Below are positions 8,935 through 17,229 of a DNA stretch of 43,887 nt, piece after piece (the stretch's first letter is position 1; every line of letters starts with the position of its first letter). Origin of the DNA: Nitrospirota bacterium (GTDB taxonomy: Bacteria; Nitrospirota; Nitrospiria; Nitrospirales; UBA8639); contig JAOTTP010000019.1 in NCBI GenBank assembly GCA_029864405.1, positions 1 to 43,887 on the forward strand, written 5' to 3'. The position numbers and the translations under genes are program-made. The notes beneath the pieces were generated by a model. It was not told the DNA's origin, ran no database searches, and was given only the letters and a program-made list of their open reading frames with translations.

Positions 8935-9141
8935 TCACCGGTCACGGCCATTGGGGGCAAACACTCCCGCCAGAATGGCGACGCCGACCAGCATAAGTAT
9001 CAGGCCGACAATCCATCCCAGTAGTGCAGGGTGAACGATGACCAACCACCCAAGGATGATCAGTAACGCTGCCAGGACGATGGAGACCACGGGCCCCAGG
9101 CCTTGGGTCATGGCCGACAATGCTGACAAGAGGTTATTCAC
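8935..9141 (-). CDS. Small two-helix membrane protein
   Basis: The product is 68 residues from a GTG at 9141, chosen because AAAGGAG lies about 8 nt upstream; a TTG 21 bp further up is in frame but lacks a site. Two hydrophobic segments (about 16-36 and 40-60) are separated by a short turn with HPALLGW. It sits directly after the AmaP-like gene, a position where Asp23 operons often carry small membrane proteins. No family assigned. Confidence 0.65.
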   Translation of the reverse strand: MNNLLSALSAMTQGLGPVVSIVLAALLIILGWLVIVHPALLGWIVGLILMLVGVAILAGVFAPNGRDR

Positions 9142-9165
9142 TTGGTTTTCTCCTTTTGGCAATCC

Positions 9166-9750
9166 TTAGCGAACCCGGGATTGCACTTTTTTCTTACTCT
9201 TTTCTAGTGGGGCCATTTGGGTTTGAATGTGTATCCCGACCACATTTCTTCCTAAATAGCGCTCGACGACTTCCTTCGCACGCTCTTGCACTTGAGGACC
9301 AAGTGAATTGGCGCTTGATTGTGGCGTCACCGATAGACGGCAATGGAGATGAATGCCATCTGATGATTCCTTGGCCGTTGTCGAACTTTCCAAGACGCCT
9401 TCGATCTTCCCCGCTTCCCGATTCACAAGGTCTTGAATGCTCGTCACGGATGCGCTGATCTGTCCCAGGTCGTCCTTCTTGACTGTTACCGCAGATTCCT
9501 TTCTGGAATGTGGCACTAACTCCACGAACAACAGACAGACGCCCAGACACCACAGACCAAAACACATGCCCACCACACTCCACCAATTTGTCCCCTCTAA
9601 TTGCGTCAATGGGGTGAAGACCTGGTGCCATGGGGATGGCATCATTTGCTCAGGCGCCCACATGCCCAAGGTTATCAACAAAACAGTGCTGCACCCCATC
9701 AGTAAAAGAAGGATGCCGAGGATCACCAATATTCGATTAAATATATTCAT
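9166..9750 (-). CDS. amaP: AmaP-like alkaline-shock membrane anchor
   Basis: The 194-residue protein has two N-terminal membrane helices (about 5-30 and 60-80) and a cytosolic domain (about 95-175) with the AmaP/Asp23-like pattern (VTVKKDDLGQIS...SIQDLVNREA...CRLSVTP...ERAKEVVERYLG.NVVGIHIQTQ). AmaP anchors Asp23 to the membrane in Firmicutes. Three Asp23/Gls24 genes lie immediately upstream in the same operon, which fits that pairing. The C-terminus is Lys/Arg-rich. Confidence 0.82.
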   Translation of the reverse strand: MNIFNRILVILGILLLLMGCSTVLLITLGMWAPEQMMPSPWHQVFTPLTQLEGTNWWSVVGMCFGLWCLGVCLLFVELVPHSRKESAVTVKKDDLGQISASVTSIQDLVNREAGKIEGVLESSTTAKESSDGIHLHCRLSVTPQSSANSLGPQVQERAKEVVERYLGRNVVGIHIQTQMAPLEKSKKKVQSRVR

Positions 9751-9754
9751 ATTC

Positions 9755-10090
9755 TTATTCTGTTACGTGAACATCAGCAATTCGGATATTGATCCACCCT
9801 ACCCGTTCTGAAGTGAGGGATTGAATTTCGGCACGTACCATGTCGCGCACGCGAGCCGAGATTGCTGGTATGGAACTATCTTTATCAATGGTCATGACCA
9901 GCTCAATAGCAATATTCAACGTTTCTCTTTCCCGATGAACGGCAACGCCCCATACGCGCCATCCTGGCCCTACCGTGGAGAAGTTCGCTTCCGGACCGGT
10001 GAGGATGGCTGTTTCTGGAACGCGAGACACACTTCTGGTCACCGCTTCCGCAATCAGGTGTTCGTCAAGTGGTGAAATCGATTGGGTCAT
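9755..10090 (-). CDS. Divergent Asp23/Gls24-related protein
   Basis: The 111-residue product has the Asp23-like order: a conserved helix-strand start, VHRERETLNIAIELVMTID in the strand region, a helix (AISARVRDMVRAEIQSL) and a terminal strand (VGWINIRIADVHV). It lacks the usual N-terminal ISNEVV...IA..E...V segment, so it is a truncated or divergent member. It ends 4 nt before the AmaP-like gene. Assignment is by pattern and neighbourhood. Confidence 0.65.
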   Translation of the reverse strand: MTQSISPLDEHLIAEAVTRSVSRVPETAILTGPEANFSTVGPGWRVWGVAVHRERETLNIAIELVMTIDKDSSIPAISARVRDMVRAEIQSLTSERVGWINIRIADVHVTE

Positions 10091-10108
10091 GTGAACTCCC
10101 CGTTCGTT

Positions 10109-10540
10109 TTATTCCACTCTGCGGGCACTGGCCTCGGCAGGTTTGTCATCGGGATAGAAGAGCCCACTGATTTGGATATTAACTTCTTTCACAATTAGGC
10201 CAAGATACCGTTCAATTCGATCAATAATAGATCGCCGGAGATTGATGGCCAGGTCGGGAACCTTCACCCCGTAATCCGCGATGATACGCAAGTCAATGGC
10301 AACTTCGCGTTCGCCTACTTCCACCACTATCCCTTGCCCTGATTGCCATTTTCCCGACAACCGTTGGGTCAGGCCGGTGATTTGTTCCCCGATCCCTTGT
10401 TTCGCAATACCATGGACGCCCTGGACTTCCTTGGTCGCTATTTCCACGAGTTGGGCCACCACCTCATCGGCTATTGTGGTTTTTCCTAATTGGGGCACTC
10501 TTTGGCCCGGATTGTTTGTGGTCGTGACGCCCTCTGTCAT
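10109..10540 (-). CDS. Asp23/Gls24 family envelope stress protein
   Basis: The 143-residue product starts MTEGVTTTNN at 10540, where GAGGAG lies about 9 nt upstream; a longer frame to 10723 would run into the preceding gene and is rejected. It has the full Asp23 domain: TTIADEVVAQLVEIATKEVQGVHGI, IVVEVGEREVAIDLRIIADYGV, LAINLRRSIIDRIE and VKEVNIQISGL. Asp23-type proteins form a membrane-associated meshwork under alkaline or envelope stress in Firmicutes. It is closely similar to the next upstream paralogue, suggesting tandem duplication. Confidence 0.9.
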   Translation of the reverse strand: MTEGVTTTNNPGQRVPQLGKTTIADEVVAQLVEIATKEVQGVHGIAKQGIGEQITGLTQRLSGKWQSGQGIVVEVGEREVAIDLRIIADYGVKVPDLAINLRRSIIDRIERYLGLIVKEVNIQISGLFYPDDKPAEASARRVE

Positions 10541-10646
10541 AAGGCAGATCTCCTCATCAAGATGAATGTCCTGGGTTGTAAGTACGTGGATGTGAAACGA
10601 AGCCACACGCAATGGATGGGGAATGAGCTCACGCCCCATACCGATT

Positions 10647-11087
10647 TTATGCGACGCGTGGCTCCGGTCGTTCGACAGGCTTGTCTTTGGATTCTTCGGC
10701 GAAATACAGACCGGTGACGTCAATATTCACTTCTTTAACCGTGAGTCCCGTCATGGTGTTGACACGACTGGCGAGATTCCGTCTGATGGCCGCTGCGAGC
10801 TGAGGAATGCTCACACCATATTCCACGACTATCTTGACATCGACCGCCACTTCACGTTCCCCCACTTCAACATTCACGCCTTGGGTACTCTGTCCTATTT
10901 TTGATGCTCGTTGGGCCAAACCCGTGAGCGTATCGCTTAAGCCCAATGTTCCCATTTCATGGACCCCAGCTATTTCCTTTGTGGCAAGAGCGACAATTTT
11001 GGCCACGACTTCATTCGAGATGGTGGTTTTCCCGTCTTTGGTGACTAATTCTGAATTTCCTCGCTGGGTTTCTTTGGAATCTGCCAT
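10647..11087 (-). CDS. Asp23/Gls24 family envelope stress protein
   Basis: The 146-residue product carries the Asp23 signature: KTTISNEVVAKIVALATKEI, VEVGEREVAVDVKIVVEYGV, LAAAIRRNLASRVN and VKEVNIDVTGLYF. A strong ribosome site (GGGGGAGG) lies 6 nt before the ATG. It is the first gene of the Asp23/AmaP run and so the likely start of the operon. A decayed copy of its first third plus its upstream region occurs at 16826-17229. Confidence 0.92.
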   Translation of the reverse strand: MADSKETQRGNSELVTKDGKTTISNEVVAKIVALATKEIAGVHEMGTLGLSDTLTGLAQRASKIGQSTQGVNVEVGEREVAVDVKIVVEYGVSIPQLAAAIRRNLASRVNTMTGLTVKEVNIDVTGLYFAEESKDKPVERPEPRVA

Positions 11088-11290
11088 GTTCTACCTCCCC
11101 CTTTAAATAGTTGTGAGTTGATTGTGAGAAAATCTATGTTGCGAGGAATGGCGCCCAGACCTTTCCCCTTTTTTTTGGGATAATATTGGTTATTCTTTTT
11201 GGTTGTTGCTCGTTATTTCACTTATTTAGACAACTGAGAGTGAAAAATCGTCACATAATTATTTTTATCAAAAAAAACAATGAGTTAAGG
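10886..11290 (-). repeat. Source copy of a duplicated asp23 5' end and upstream region
   Basis: This stretch (the first part of the Asp23 gene and about 200 bp upstream) matches 16826-17229 over roughly 400 bp with many substitutions. In the non-coding part an 18-nt block (11222-11239 here, 17161-17178 in the other copy) is identical, and TGTGAC / TCATTG blocks around it are kept. The conserved block is a candidate promoter or regulator site; I could not assign it to a sigma-factor class. Confidence 0.75.
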
Positions 11291-11379
11291 AGGATGTGTG
11301 AGAATTAATAGAAGGGTTATGCCTGGTTGATGAGGTACAAATAACGACAAGCTCATGCCATGACAAGGAAAATTCCGCT

Positions 11380-11785
11380 ATCCGCTCCGTGCCAGCATTT
11401 CAAGCAAGAGGAGCGCGTATCGCACCATTCTGTGAAGCGACTTGCCGGTCGCCTGAGAGATTGAAGTCGCTGAATCCTATTCTGGGGTGGGACATCTCAG
11501 AGGGAAACGAGGGCGAGGGGCGTACGGTCAAGCCAGCGTCTTTGGGATTGTCCAACGGAATAAGCAGTTTGACACGAACTGGTATCCGGCTGCCGAAAAC
11601 TCCCCGCGGCGGTTAATTATTCGTGGCCATGTCGCCCTTGATAGTGTGATCTATTTGGATGGGTGGCTAGTGTCCTATGGCGCCACGATAAATTTGTGCG
11701 AGACCGAGGGTATGTGAAGGGGCTTGAAGAGTTAGGGGTTTTTCTAAAATTCGCCTGCTCCGCTTCCGAGGTATTCACAAATAGT
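11380..11785 (+). pseudogene. IS1595-family transposase remnant
   Basis: The plus strand reads, with breaks, as the DDE half of an IS1595/ISXO2-type transposase: EIEVAESYSG (family EVDESYFGG, with the catalytic Asp changed to Ala), GKRGRGAYGQASVFGIV (family GKRGRGA.GK.PVFGL), then RGHVALDSVIYLDGWLVSY (family DS.VYTD.W..Y) and, in another frame, FSKIRLLRFRGIH (family FWGFAKRRL.KF.G). A TGA lies just before EIEV, and at least one frameshift separates the last part. The gene is clearly dead and lacks its N-terminus; no terminal inverted repeats were identified. Confidence 0.72.
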
Positions 11786-11895
11786 CCTTAGAACTTTTTC
11801 CGAGTGCGCCCCTCCAAGTTGTCTTTGCGCATGAGTGATATCCCGTTTATCGTTTTAGGCTGGCTTTTGTCTGAGCTTCTGGCGCCGCCGCCCCG

Positions 11896-13590
11896 CTATT
11901 CTTTAGTAGGGGTTCCCTCGGAGATTTTCACGGTCAGCTGGGAACGTGCAATACGCCGCGCTAGCTTGAAGATCCCGTCGAGTATCTCGATCAGTTCAAC
12001 CTCGCGAACATAGCTCGTGAGCCCCGCTTTAGGGGCCGTGGAAAGCCGCTTGACGCTTTCCGATTCAATCTGCTGGGTCATTAAGCCAACTTCTCGCTTC
12101 ATCGCGCGCACCTCGGCAGCCAGCACATCATCGTTGTTGACCACCGCTTTGACACTCTCGCGTAGCGCGGCGGCGACTTCCCCGTGCAGTCGCATGACCG
12201 GTTTCAAGGCGGTTGGCGGCAACTGAACGCGCGCCACGATCCGTTTTCGTGCAGAGGTGACGATATCGGTGGCGATGCGGTCGGCAACGTGTTCAAGATC
12301 GTTCGCCACTTCGGCCAGTCGCATGAGCGTTCTTCCCTCTATCGCCGAGAGGGAGGTTAGGGAAATTTTACCCAGATACGCGAGGATTTCCCGATGCAGG
12401 TCGTCGGCTGGTTTATCCAATTCCTCCAATACGTCCAGATCGCGCGACGATTGGGAAACGGCCGCAGGCATTGCTTTCTGAAGCATGTCATGAACATATT
12501 CCCCAAGCCTGCCGATTTCCAGGCGTACATTGCCAAGTGCAATGGCGGGGGTCGAAAGGAGTGAGGCGTCGAGAAATCTCGGCGGGAGCAGTTCCATCTC
12601 CGAAAGCGGGCGATCCGGTACGATCCATTCGACCAATCGCGCGAATTGGGTGGTGAAGCCAATGAAAAGAAGGGTGTTGGCGATGTTGAAGATCGTATGC
12701 GCGTTCGCTATTTGTCTGGGTATCTCCGCGGCATGGCGTGTCGCGGTCGACAGGCCATCGACTGTTGGCGTAATCAGCCGCGCCAAATCGGCTAGTTGCG
12801 GAATGAAGGAGACCCAGACCAGCACGCCGGCAACGTTGAACAGCACGTGAACCACCGCCGCCCTAACCGCCTCGCGTGGTTTGCCGATGACGGTCAGGCC
12901 CGCCGTCGCACAGGTTCCGATATTGGCGCCGAGCGCGATCGCGATCGCTGTCTCGAGCGTCATCAGGCCCTGACCGGCGAGCATAATAATGATCCCGGTT
13001 GTTGCCGCCGAAGACTGGATGACTGCTGTGAACGCGGTCCCCACCAAAATCGCCGCATAGGGATTCAGCAGGGAAGCAACGAATTCGGTAAACGACGGGT
13101 AGGACCTCAGCGGCGCCATCGAATCGCTCATCAGGCCCATGCCGTAGAAGACGAGCCCGAACCCAAGCAGCATGTGCCCATAATCGCGCCAGACGTTGCG
13201 ATTGGCTAGTGCAGCGATCAGGACGCCGACCGCGATCAGAGGCAACGAGAATTCGGTGACTTTAAAGGCAAGGATCTGAGCGGTAACGGTGCTGCCGATA
13301 TTAGCGCCCATGATGACACTAATGCTTTGCGTCATCGACAAGAGCCCGGCCGAAATGAAGCCGACCAGAATGACCGTGGTCACCGAGGACGAATTGACGA
13401 TCCCCGTGATAAGGGCTCCGACGCCAACTCCCATGAAACGGTTGCGCGTCAGCCGTCCCAGGATTTCCTTCAGATAGTCGCCCGCGGCGCGTTTCAGCGC
13501 GCCGGTCATCAGATCCATGCCGAACAGAAACAGCGCCAGCCCGCCAAACAGACCCGTCCATAACGCGTAATGATTAATGGACAGTTCCAT
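11896..13590 (-). CDS. Na+/phosphate symporter with C-terminal PhoU-like domain (NptA/YjbB type)
   Basis: The 564-residue protein has two repeated Na/Pi cotransporter units in the membrane half (about 1-330) with the signature NSSSVTTV near residue 66 and QSSAATTG near 190, and a cytosolic helical PhoU-like domain (about 345-555). It should move phosphate with Na+ across the inner membrane. The ATG at 13590 has GAGGAGGG just upstream; an ATG 12 bp earlier is inside that site. It overlaps the end of the uspA-like gene by 17 bp, indicating coupling. Base composition is visibly GC-richer than the flanking genes. Confidence 0.93.
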   Translation of the reverse strand: MELSINHYALWTGLFGGLALFLFGMDLMTGALKRAAGDYLKEILGRLTRNRFMGVGVGALITGIVNSSSVTTVILVGFISAGLLSMTQSISVIMGANIGSTVTAQILAFKVTEFSLPLIAVGVLIAALANRNVWRDYGHMLLGFGLVFYGMGLMSDSMAPLRSYPSFTEFVASLLNPYAAILVGTAFTAVIQSSAATTGIIIMLAGQGLMTLETAIAIALGANIGTCATAGLTVIGKPREAVRAAVVHVLFNVAGVLVWVSFIPQLADLARLITPTVDGLSTATRHAAEIPRQIANAHTIFNIANTLLFIGFTTQFARLVEWIVPDRPLSEMELLPPRFLDASLLSTPAIALGNVRLEIGRLGEYVHDMLQKAMPAAVSQSSRDLDVLEELDKPADDLHREILAYLGKISLTSLSAIEGRTLMRLAEVANDLEHVADRIATDIVTSARKRIVARVQLPPTALKPVMRLHGEVAAALRESVKAVVNNDDVLAAEVRAMKREVGLMTQQIESESVKRLSTAPKAGLTSYVREVELIEILDGIFKLARRIARSQLTVKISEGTPTKE

Positions 13591-14101
13591 TGCCCTCCTC
13601 ATGTCCCTTGACTACGACGACTGGCATTGGCGCGAGCTGTACGACTCGCTCTGCCACCGAGCCGAGGAGGATGTGCGTCAGACCGGTGCGTCCGCGGCTG
13701 CCTATGACGATGAGGGGTGCGTTGATCGATTTGGCAACCTCGACGATGCGGCTGGCAGGGAGTCCGGTCACCAGTTTCGCCTCAGCAGTGGCAAGGGCTG
13801 TCAATGAGGGATGTGCTGCTCGTGTTTCTCTCAAGAAAACATCCATCATCTCTCGGGCCAAGTCGGCCATTGGCCGGAGCCAGTCCACCTCCACATGTCG
13901 ATAGAATCCTGGGCTCGAAGCCGGGTCGTGGACGACATGCAGAATCATGAGCCCGCACCCCAGATGTTCGGCTTCCCGGCTGGCCCATAACACCGCCTCA
14001 CGGGAATCCTTCGAGAAATCGACGGCGACCAGAAGGGTGCCCTGACTGTCTCCATTGACGCCGCCCTTCCCCCTTGTCTCAGGTTGGTTGGCGTTCGTCA
14101 T
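13574..14101 (-). CDS. Universal stress protein (UspA family)
   Basis: The 175 residues form one Usp domain: LLVAVDFSKDSREAVLWA at the start and the ATP-binding signature GSRGRTGLTHILLGSVAERV (G-x2-G-x9-G-S) near residue 132. A short N-terminal extension (about 20 residues) precedes it. Usp proteins with this motif bind ATP and help survival under stress or starvation. It lies between two phosphate transporters, overlapping the PiT stop by 4 bp and the symporter start by 17 bp, so it is probably co-translated with them. A link to phosphate status is inference. Confidence 0.93.
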   Translation of the reverse strand: MTNANQPETRGKGGVNGDSQGTLLVAVDFSKDSREAVLWASREAEHLGCGLMILHVVHDPASSPGFYRHVEVDWLRPMADLAREMMDVFLRETRAAHPSLTALATAEAKLVTGLPASRIVEVAKSINAPLIVIGSRGRTGLTHILLGSVAERVVQLAPMPVVVVKGHEEGNGTVH

Positions 14102-15669
14102 GGCAGCATAATCCCGCGGATCATGAAAAACAGCCCCGCTGCAATCATGGCCGTGACCGGCACCGTGATCAGCCAGGCAGCAGCAATTCGCATCAGGAGC
14201 GTGCGCTTCACTAACTCGATCCGATGGATTTTCCGCAGGTTCTTACGTTCGGTCTTGTGCAGGAGGCCCTCACCCTTTTGCGCCTTCAGCTCAAGGAGCA
14301 TTTTGCTCCGTTCGGGCACCGTCGTGGCTTCGAACCGCATCAGAAACGCTTCGACCTCTTCGGGGCTGTCGTTGGAATGATGAAGTTTAATCTCCTCAAT
14401 CATGCGCGAGTAGTTGACTTTGATATATTCGCGGAGGAAGCCAACGCCGAACACGCCCCCGACGGCGATGTGGGTTGAACTGACCGGCAGCCCGAGCTGC
14501 GACGCGATAATCACGGTGATGGCCGCCGCCATGGAGATGCAGAAAGCTCGTGTCTGGTCTAGCTCGGTAATCTGAGAGCCGACCGTATGAATCAACTTGG
14601 GACCGTAGAGAGCCAGACCCAAAGCAATCCCGATCGCACCGACCAACATCACCCACATGGGAATGGGTGCCTCCGAATGTAATCCGCCACTTATGATCGC
14701 ATCATGGATGCCGGCAAGCGGACTGACCGCGTTGGCGACGTCGTTGGCCCCATGCGCGAAGCTCAACAGCGCCGCTGCGAAAATCAACGGGATCGTAAAG
14801 AGTTTATTGACGCTTTCCTTGGTATCCGACAGCCGCTGCGCCATCCGATTCACGTACGGTTTGACGAGAAAATAGCCAATGAGGACGGCAGCGATGCCTC
14901 CGCTCAGCATGGCTGTCAGGAAACTGACATGAATAATCTTCCTCATTCCCTTAAGCATGAGGTAGGTGACGAAAGCCCATGCCATGAGCCCGACAAGGCG
15001 CGGGACAACCCGACGGGCGGCCGCGAGCACGCTTGGCTTATAGGTTATCGTATGCTTGATCACGTAAAGGAAGCCGGCTGCGATCATGCCGCCTAGGACC
15101 GGCGAGATGACCCAGCTTGCCACGATCCGAGAAACCTCGCTCCAGTTCGCGATCCCCCAACCGCCCGCCGCGATGCCTGCCCCCAGCACGCCGCCGACGA
15201 TTGAATGGGTCGTCGAGACAGGGGCACCGATGGCGGTTGCGAAATTGAGCCACAGCGCGCCTGCCAGCAGTGCGCCGATCATCAACCATATAAAGGTCTC
15301 GTTGTCTGGGAGCAGCGTTGGATCAATGATGCCGCCCTTGATGGTTCGGACCACATCGCCACCAGCAATCAGTGCTCCAGACGTTTCGAATATCACGGCG
15401 ATAATGATCGCTCCGACCAACGTGAGGGAGTGAGAGCCAACCGCCGGTCCAACATTGTTGGCGACATCGTTCGCTCCGATATTCATTGCCATGTAGCCGC
15501 CGACCATGGCGGCAACCACAAGCAGTACGCTATTCGTCCCTCCCTTGCCCTGTACGATCGTGAACAGCATAATTCCGACGATGAACAAAAGCGCCGTGCC
15601 GAGCCGGAATAACTCGTCACGATTGGCCAGCGTGGCTTTCTCGAGAGTCTTGACGTTCAAAATGCTCAA
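14098..15669 (-). CDS. pit: Inorganic phosphate transporter, PiT family
   Basis: The 523-residue protein has 10-12 hydrophobic segments and the duplicated PiT signature GANDVANNVGPAVGS (about residue 65) and GANDVANAVSPLAG (about 308). PiT proteins are low-affinity metal-phosphate/H+ symporters of the inner membrane. The start is a TTG at 15669, supported by GAGG 5 nt upstream; the product starts MSILNVKTLE. A charged cytosolic tail region (about 415-470) precedes the last two helices. First gene of the GC-rich phosphate trio. Confidence 0.95.
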   Translation of the reverse strand: MSILNVKTLEKATLANRDELFRLGTALLFIVGIMLFTIVQGKGGTNSVLLVVAAMVGGYMAMNIGANDVANNVGPAVGSHSLTLVGAIIIAVIFETSGALIAGGDVVRTIKGGIIDPTLLPDNETFIWLMIGALLAGALWLNFATAIGAPVSTTHSIVGGVLGAGIAAGGWGIANWSEVSRIVASWVISPVLGGMIAAGFLYVIKHTITYKPSVLAAARRVVPRLVGLMAWAFVTYLMLKGMRKIIHVSFLTAMLSGGIAAVLIGYFLVKPYVNRMAQRLSDTKESVNKLFTIPLIFAAALLSFAHGANDVANAVSPLAGIHDAIISGGLHSEAPIPMWVMLVGAIGIALGLALYGPKLIHTVGSQITELDQTRAFCISMAAAITVIIASQLGLPVSSTHIAVGGVFGVGFLREYIKVNYSRMIEEIKLHHSNDSPEEVEAFLMRFEATTVPERSKMLLELKAQKGEGLLHKTERKNLRKIHRIELVKRTLLMRIAAAWLITVPVTAMIAAGLFFMIRGIMLP

Positions 15670-15684
15670 AGCAACCTCTTCCCC

Positions 15685-15701
15685 TTGACCAGCGCGGTCA
15701 A
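15685..15701. promoter_or_regulatory. Inverted repeat in the leader of the phosphate-transport operon
   Basis: TTGACC and GGTCAA face each other across 5 nt, ending about 10 nt before the ribosome site of the PiT gene. It could be an operator or a small hairpin limiting translation. No protein partner is evident. Confidence 0.35.
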
Positions 15702-15794
15702 ATAAAAATTTCTAGATATTAACATATCCACCAAACATCAGTTGACTACCTTCTGTCGTGGTACACAGATTCATCACCGCACTCTTTGTATTTT

Positions 15795-16010
15795 TCATGG
15801 TGACTTCCGCCTTCCCTTTGCCAGTGCAAACTCACCTTCTGCGGCCACATATTTGCCTGCAAAGTCAGGCACCTTGGTTAAATGGTAGACCTCTCCTTTG
15901 AAAACACTATCGATGGTGGTTCGAAAGTCCCTCCTATTGATCTCGTTGAGATTGATCTCCTTTAGACGGCTGTTTGTGGGTAGACGTGATTCGTCCCAGA
16001 AGGAAGCCAA
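15795..16010 (-). CDS. Small unrecognised ORF, possibly a gene fragment
   Basis: A 71-codon frame begins with TTG at 16010 and overlaps the 3' end of the LapA-like gene by 77 bp in another frame. Its C-terminal half (FKGEVYHLTKVPDFAGKYVA) reads like real protein, but there is no convincing start after the overlap. It may be the tail of a decayed gene or a frameshifted extension. Function unknown. Confidence 0.3.
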   Translation of the reverse strand: MASFWDESRLPTNSRLKEINLNEINRRDFRTTIDSVFKGEVYHLTKVPDFAGKYVAAEGEFALAKGRRKSP

Positions 16011-16158
16011 TGACTACGCACATCGCGATTAATACAATCCGACGTGCCTCAAATGTCCAGATAAGAAATGTTAATTCCACAGAGGCCATATTCTGAAAAG
16101 CGATTAGCACTACAAGGGCTCCTAATAGGATGGCCGCAGTAGATTTCAATTTCTTCAT
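15934..16158 (-). CDS. LapA/DUF1049-like small membrane protein
   Basis: The 74-residue protein has two hydrophobic helices (about 5-25 and 38-58) with the LapA-type motif F.NMASVELTFLIWTF between them and GFLLGRI after the second. LapA (YciS) proteins are inner-membrane proteins tied to lipopolysaccharide regulation in enterobacteria. Here the context gives no further clue. Confidence 0.8.
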   Translation of the reverse strand: MKKLKSTAAILLGALVVLIAFQNMASVELTFLIWTFEARRIVLIAMCVVIGFLLGRITSTHKQPSKGDQSQRDQ

Positions 16159-16302
16159 GACACAACCGTATTCGAAAGCTTGTATTTTCTTATGCGAAAT
16201 ACTGATGGGTCGTTGGGAGAAAACAATATCCGTTCCGGATAAACGTGCAGGTGGTCGGTAGGGGAAAAAGAACGAAGAGGGAATGGGATGAATGACACGC
16301 CT

Positions 16303-16770
16303 TCAACTCACAGTTTCCTCTATTACTGTGTTCACTGACAACACGGAGCTTTTGGCAAGGTGGGAAATGGATCGGTTCAGGATATGTAAAAGTTCAGGTG
16401 GGGTGAAGGGTTTATAGAAGACAGCAAGGGCCCCATCCCGCAAAGCTTGCCTGCGGAGGGAAAATGACGAGTTCTCGGTGAGCAAAATAAATGGAATACC
16501 CCTCGTTTTCGGGTTGTTCTGCAGCGTTTGGAGTAGTCGAAGACCATCCATTTTTGGCATCTGAAAGTCAGACAATATAAAGTAAGTGGTTGGGTGCTGA
16601 TGGATGAGCGCGAGAGCCTCCATGCCGTCACTCGCTTCTTCGCAGGAATATCCGGCTGGTTCAAGAATACTTTTCAAAAGGTTGCGAAGAATTGGATCAT
16701 TTTCCACAACTAAAATCGTTGGGGGTTCGAGAGTTTGTGGAAAGGCGCCTTCGGAGTCTGAGGATGTCAT
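16303..16770 (-). CDS. Single-domain response regulator (receiver only)
   Basis: The 155-residue product has one receiver domain (about 17-135): acidic pair in VVENDP, phospho-acceptor Asp in LSDFQMPKMDG, Thr in LLTENS and Lys in YKPF. There is no output domain; the last 20 residues are low complexity. AAGGG lies about 6 nt before the ATG. It stands alone, so its kinase partner is unknown; the kinases at 20-28 kb are candidates. Confidence 0.9.
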   Translation of the reverse strand: MTSSDSEGAFPQTLEPPTILVVENDPILRNLLKSILEPAGYSCEEASDGMEALALIHQHPTTYFILSDFQMPKMDGLRLLQTLQNNPKTRGIPFILLTENSSFSLRRQALRDGALAVFYKPFTPPELLHILNRSISHLAKSSVLSVNTVIEETVS

Positions 16771-16825
16771 ATCAGTCCCTTCTTGTTAACCCTCATGAAA
16801 AGGAGGTATCAGTGTCAGCATCACC

Positions 16826-17229
16826 ACTCTGCTTACCCTATTGACCGCTTGTTGGGCCAAACCGGTCAGGGTATCGCCAGGGCCCAATTTTCCTATTTCA
16901 TACACTCCAGGAATCTTCTATGTGGCAGGAGCAATAATGTTGGTCCCGACTTCATCGAGAAATGCTGGTTTTCGCCACATTGGTGACCAACTCTGAGGTG
17001 CCCCCTTGGTTGTTTTTGATTCCGCCCTGTTTTTTGCTCACTATCTGACCAATTAGTAACTGGAAATTCATGCTGATTATGAACAAGTGGGATGATCCGC
17101 TCCTGTACCTGGTTTTCGAAAATCGGATTAATTCTGTTCGGTTGTCCTTCGTTGTTTTAGTTATTTAGACAACTGAGAAGGGGAAATGGTCACATTGTCA
17201 TTAAAATCAAGAAAAGCAATGGGTTGAGG
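16826..17229 (-). pseudogene. Decayed partial copy of asp23 with its upstream region
   Basis: The minus strand of about 16826-17028 matches the first third of the Asp23 gene at 10647-11087 with many substitutions and at least one indel; its ATG position now reads AGG. The adjoining 17029-17229 matches the non-coding region upstream of that gene, including an identical 18-nt block at 17161-17178. No open frame survives. This is a degenerate duplicate of the operon head. Confidence 0.78.

Noticed and set aside
10541-10723. N-terminal extension of the second Asp23 gene
   Set aside because: The extension overlaps the preceding Asp23 gene and lacks domain pattern; a strong ribosome site supports the start at 10540.
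12796-13209. 137-codon plus-strand frame inside the Na/Pi symporter gene
   Set aside because: GC-rich genes leave long open frames on the opposite strand; the minus-strand product has full family signatures.
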